Assembly (NCBI GenBank): GCA_021234155.1
Contig: JAJEKV010000066.1
Coordinates: forward strand, 6,856,800-6,920,799
Reading direction: 5' to 3'
Source of the DNA: Isoetes taiwanensis
Lineage: Eukaryota; Streptophyta; Lycopodiopsida; Isoetales; Isoetaceae
Length of the DNA stretch: 64,000 nt
Both the position numbers and the translations under genes were made by a program. The notes below the pieces were generated by a model that saw only the letters and a program-made list of their open reading frames with translations, searched no databases and had not been told where the DNA came from. Positions 60,501-64,000 of this stretch are shown in pieces; the first letter of the stretch is position 1, and the number at the start of each line of letters is the position of its first letter.

Positions 60501-61835
60501 GCTGGCCTCCTCGTTGTTGTTGTTCTTGTTAAGCCTTTCTCGCTCGCTCTCGAGCCTTCACTCGCTCGCGCCATGCCTGGCTTCCACCGAAACCAATCAC
60601 GTCAGCGACCCTTCAATTAGCTCCCAAGATGGTAGCCGCCGTCGAGGCTCATATCAATCAACTATTGTCGCAGTCCGTATCGACATCGGGACTGGGTCCG
60701 TGTGAAGGTCCGGTGAGCCTCTGGCCATTGGTATGGGGGAACTCGGCTGGCTCGCCATTGATAATGGCCCTCCCATCCCCGCGCCAGATACCTATACTCC
60801 CGACCGGCCGCCGCGGTCGCCCCTCGCCTACCTCCGGCTGTCATCATCTCGCCAGTTTCTATCACGGCCGCTTCGCTCAATGGCCTCCTCCTCGTATCGT
60901 TCCTCGACTCGTGGGGTAAAACTTAATCAATATCATCACATGGTCAGGTTGCTCGAATTATGTATATGCGCCCATGGAGATTAAGTTTAATCAAAATCGC
61001 CAGAGATATGGAATATAGGTAAGGTATCCGAATATCATTGTTAAAACGCCGTGACCAACTCGCTCTCGTGGAAGGATATCAACCATGTCACCGCTTCTAT
61101 GGCCATATGTTGCCCCATTAGTGCTGTGAGTTGGGATATAGTGAGGCCGGAAGGGGCCTAGTACCCTTGATGCGTTGAAGCCAGCGGTTGAGGCGTCAAG
61201 CATTATGGAGGCGGAAATAAGGCTTAGGGTTGAGCAGCTCGTAGGGCTAATACAAGGCAACGGGCGAGTTTCAAACCCGTATTATGGCAAAGGCTGTGTA
61301 TGCGCTGAGGTGCACAAGAACAATTTAAAAAAAGAGTATTTCAACTTTAAAAGTTAAAATTTTCCTCATAATTCCTTTTTTAAAATACTTGTAAATATGC
61401 TTTTTATACTGGCCTGCCAAATAAGGCATTATAATGTTTCTATCAGATTCTAAGGCACCAATATGCAAGCGCCCCGCTTCTGGGTTTCGTGGCCCTTCCT
61501 CGACCTCAAGCCAGCTAGCCGATAACCCCATAGAGTATTTGATCGTACTAACGCTGCTGGAACAAAAAATCTCGGCCGATTGAGCTAATGCGGGAGAAAG
61601 TTATGACGCATTACAAAACTCAACCTCTCGACTCCACTCTTTATGGCCTTAGCCACTCCACTGCAGAACACTCCCTCCACAACTAGGCTGGTCTCTCCCA
61701 TAACTAGGCTAACTAGCACTACTCACAGAGTTGGGACGCTTAACCTAGAGAAAGTGCCCGCCAATCTCAATGAAAGTAGACTATGGCAAGGCAAATGTGC
61801 TTTTGGTCCACCAAAACCATGCTCGATAATTAATC
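57528..61835. other. 5' interior of the gypsy element, unassigned
   Basis: 57700-59150 and 60100-61000 are GC-richer, with overlapping short frames on both strands. 59150-59950 is AT-rich. Gag would be expected on the minus strand, but no nucleocapsid knuckle can be read. A degenerate primer binding site (CCATGCTCGATAATTAATC, about 61812-61830 on the plus strand) precedes the LTR end. Confidence 0.35.
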
Positions 61836-63303
61836 GCGGACGCATCCCCGTAACTATATGATGCTCCCATCGTGATAGATATCGGATCTCCCCTCCCATG
61901 GCTTAATTAAATCACCATGACAAGGCCCTCCGTCGCATCTCCTGACTACTGGGATGGCTTCAAGCATCCCGCCAGACTGACTGACACATAGAATCCTACG
62001 CACGAAGCATAAGCATACACGCTTAGCATTGCCAATCATAATGCAAAATAATATACCACCGCCAAGGGTGCCCCATCTCATCATCATGGCAAAGATAATC
62101 CAAATAAGGGATCAAATACGAAATAACAACACAATAACAGCAGCATCATCCCGCCCTAGTGACCACCCACCGCACCGTATTATGCCTGGGTTTGGCAATA
62201 TGGCGCTGGTCGGCATAAGACAACACGGCTAGGGTTGTCCACTCCATCCGCCCGCCAGATAGGCCGAATCATGCTATGACGTGCTTGTAGCCCTCCTGAG
62301 AGGCAATCCCATGAATCAATCTTCGACTACTCCGTGCCGGCATCTCCCAACCGGATGAGCGCCGAGATACCTTTCTCCCGGTGCATGACGGATCCCCCGG
62401 TGTGCTAGAGAATTCACGCACGCATCACACCCCCGCATCCGCATCTCACTTACTCCCTAAATCTAAAGGTCATCTCAATTAACCCGCTCGGAAAGCCTGC
62501 TAGATCTGCCTATATGCCCCCGCCCAGCCCAAAGAGGTCGCATCTATACCCAAATTCACACACGCTAATTCCGCTATAAGTCTAAGAAGTAATAATCGTG
62601 AGTCCCATAGCCGCTACGAAGCGTGACCCCACCGATTCACCTTCATACTGCTTGTCCGGGGTGTCAATCACATCATAAAGATCCATGCTGTGTAAAGTTC
62701 TTGTGCACATGCCGCGAATTATTAGTATTAAGAGTTATAACTAGAGACATCTCTAATTCTACAGGCCTTAGGTCTCTACCTCCTTCCCTTAATCCCTGTC
62801 ACACTGAGGAGCGTAAAGAACTAATGTAAATACCATTCAAGTACTTGTAACAACTTTCAAAAGAGAATTTAACCATTCCATCTATCCAAAGAAGTGTCAC
62901 AGAAAAGAAGTTATCTATTGACTAACCTAAGTGTCTTGGCTATATTTCATGATCACTTATAGGCATCCATAGTTCAATCTGATGGTCAAGTGTTGGCAAC
63001 ACATCCTTAATCCCAATTCGAATTTGGGAGAGAAATGTAGGACCCTATTCCTAGGCCTGTACCGAAAAGTCCCTCCGCCAATCGACGATGTGGCACCCCC
63101 CTTATTGGTGAGTACTAGCTAATTAGGAACATAATAACTTAATTAGGTTAATTAAGCCATTATAATTCATAACTTTGGCTTTATTAACATAGCTAATAAA
63201 ACCATTATGGGTACCCCCACTGGACCATTGCCCATTGAGTCCTCGGGTGATCGTCATGGTGCGACATTTGTAAGCAATTGTGAGGTCGTGATATCGCATG
63301 CAA
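61836..63303 (-). repeat. 5' LTR of the large gypsy element
   Basis: Partner of 44927-46411. The minus-strand start is TGTTGCATGCGATATCACG and the end lies near GGGATGCGTCC at 61836-61846. Many small indels separate the two LTRs. Confidence 0.7.
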
Positions 63304-64000
63304 CAAGAACCAAAACATGCAAAGAAGCAAAGCATGCTCATCTATTTCAAATGATAAATGCTCCCCACCGACCCAGAGATTGTCGTGAGTCGTAAAGACA
63401 AGATATAAGCCTCTCGCCATGCAGGCATGAGAACATGGTTTTGGGGAAGCCCTTCTCTCGCAAAACTATTGCTCTTCATACTAGTTTTTCTTCTTTGTAG
63501 CATAAGTTAATAAAGAAGGTAATAGATCAATACCAATTACCTAAAAGCATCAAAGATCATAAAGCCAAGCATGCTAATGCCGTAGAAGACAGCTTCCAAA
63601 ATGTGCTTCCAAACTAACCTAAGCAACATGGCATACAAAAAAGGTCAATAAGAATCTATTGATTTACAAAAAAATGCACCATATATCCACAAAACCAAAA
63701 CAAGTACCGCTAGCGAAATTTCAAAACCCTTTCAGGCATGGATCATTGACCTTGTGGTCTAATTTGCACAATACTACCATTGATAAAAGAAAGGAACTTT
63801 TACATAGCGAAGTTCGTAAAATTTGAATGTTTAAAAATGGATCTGTGATATACTTTTGTGAAGTTGGTGCCTTTGGAAAAAAAGAATAAGCCGTATTGAT
63901 CAAGGCCGGTCCCGAAAAGGTTGCAAGGATGCTTTTATGCTAACTTACACTTTTCCGCCTCCCCGCTAATCAATAAACTCAATCACGTGAAAGGCCCGTA
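63304..64000. other. Gene-free stretch to the window end
   Basis: No coding or element signature is visible. Confidence 0.45.

Larger units (their letters stand above)
44927..63303 (-). mobile_element. Very old Ty3/gypsy retrotransposon, about 18.4 kb with insertions
   Basis: Long direct repeats of about 1.47 kb (44927-46411 and 61836-63303) flank minus-strand integrase, RNase H and reverse transcriptase remnants in gypsy order (5'-RT-RH-INT-3'). A polypurine tract adjoins the left repeat, as expected for its 3' LTR. The 15.4-kb interior is longer than normal, and large AT-rich parts (about 49.6-50.5, 52.5-57.4 and 59.1-59.95 kb) show no retroviral-type sequence, so later insertions or another element are likely inside. 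LTR divergence is high, with many small indels. An alternative is two related but separate elements. Confidence 0.65.

Noticed and set aside
61215-61275. tRNA- or SINE-like pair of boxes (AGCAGCTCGTAGGG and GAGTTTCAAACCC)
   Set aside because: Box A is poor, no cloverleaf can be folded with a proper acceptor stem, and no target duplication flanks it.

Overview
The window is nuclear DNA of a land plant with a large, repeat-rich genome. A homosporous fern fits best. The evidence is an intron-poor PLS-type pentatricopeptide-repeat (PPR) gene with the near-identical repeat style seen in fern editing-factor families, several plant transposon types (Mutator-like, Ty3/gypsy, LINE, tRNA-derived SINE, Helitron), GT/AG introns of about 75-180 bp, and low gene density. 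The species cannot be named from this sequence alone, and there are no bacterial-style features.

Layout. 1-7011: A/G-rich repeat DNA with no host gene, containing three copies of a promoter-like repeat, two long GA microsatellites, rearranged direct repeats and the C-terminal end of a decayed LINE on the minus strand. 7012-19233: mostly unassigned AT-rich DNA holding a Helitron 3' end (9013-9040), a 5'-truncated LINE with a perfect 13-bp target duplication (10404-10868), and a tRNA-derived SINE with a perfect 16-bp target duplication (11673-11811) that sits in one of two local copies of a repeat block. The second copy, 0.5 kb away, is still empty. 19234-22200: minus-strand Ty3/gypsy pieces (364-bp LTR, polypurine tract, chromodomain-like pol end, gag-like start, initiator-Met primer binding site, second LTR family). 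25.6-26.85 kb: decayed LINE reverse transcriptase.

27414-29967 is the one apparently functional gene: a minus-strand PPR protein, with a likely short upstream exon that splices in phase. 32544-37344 is the most striking object: a complete Mutator-like element (MULE) with 9-bp target duplications and terminal inverted repeats of about 515 bp. It carries a four-exon, C-terminally truncated transposase on the plus strand, facing a minus-strand gene that joins a C2H2 zinc finger to a Ulp1/SENP-type (C48) cysteine protease. The protease gene has been killed by one TGA and a TAA that was copied by a 27-bp in-frame duplication. 41.2-42.7 kb holds a decayed multi-exon aldo-keto reductase gene.

44927-63303 reads as one very old, heavily indel-ridden minus-strand Ty3/gypsy element: LTRs of about 1.47 kb at both ends and recognisable integrase, RNase H and reverse transcriptase in the expected order. 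Inside it lies a cluster of a palindromic 13-16-bp motif. The PPR gene probably acts in organelle RNA processing. The AKR remnant is a dead metabolic gene. Everything else that can be identified is transposon-derived.
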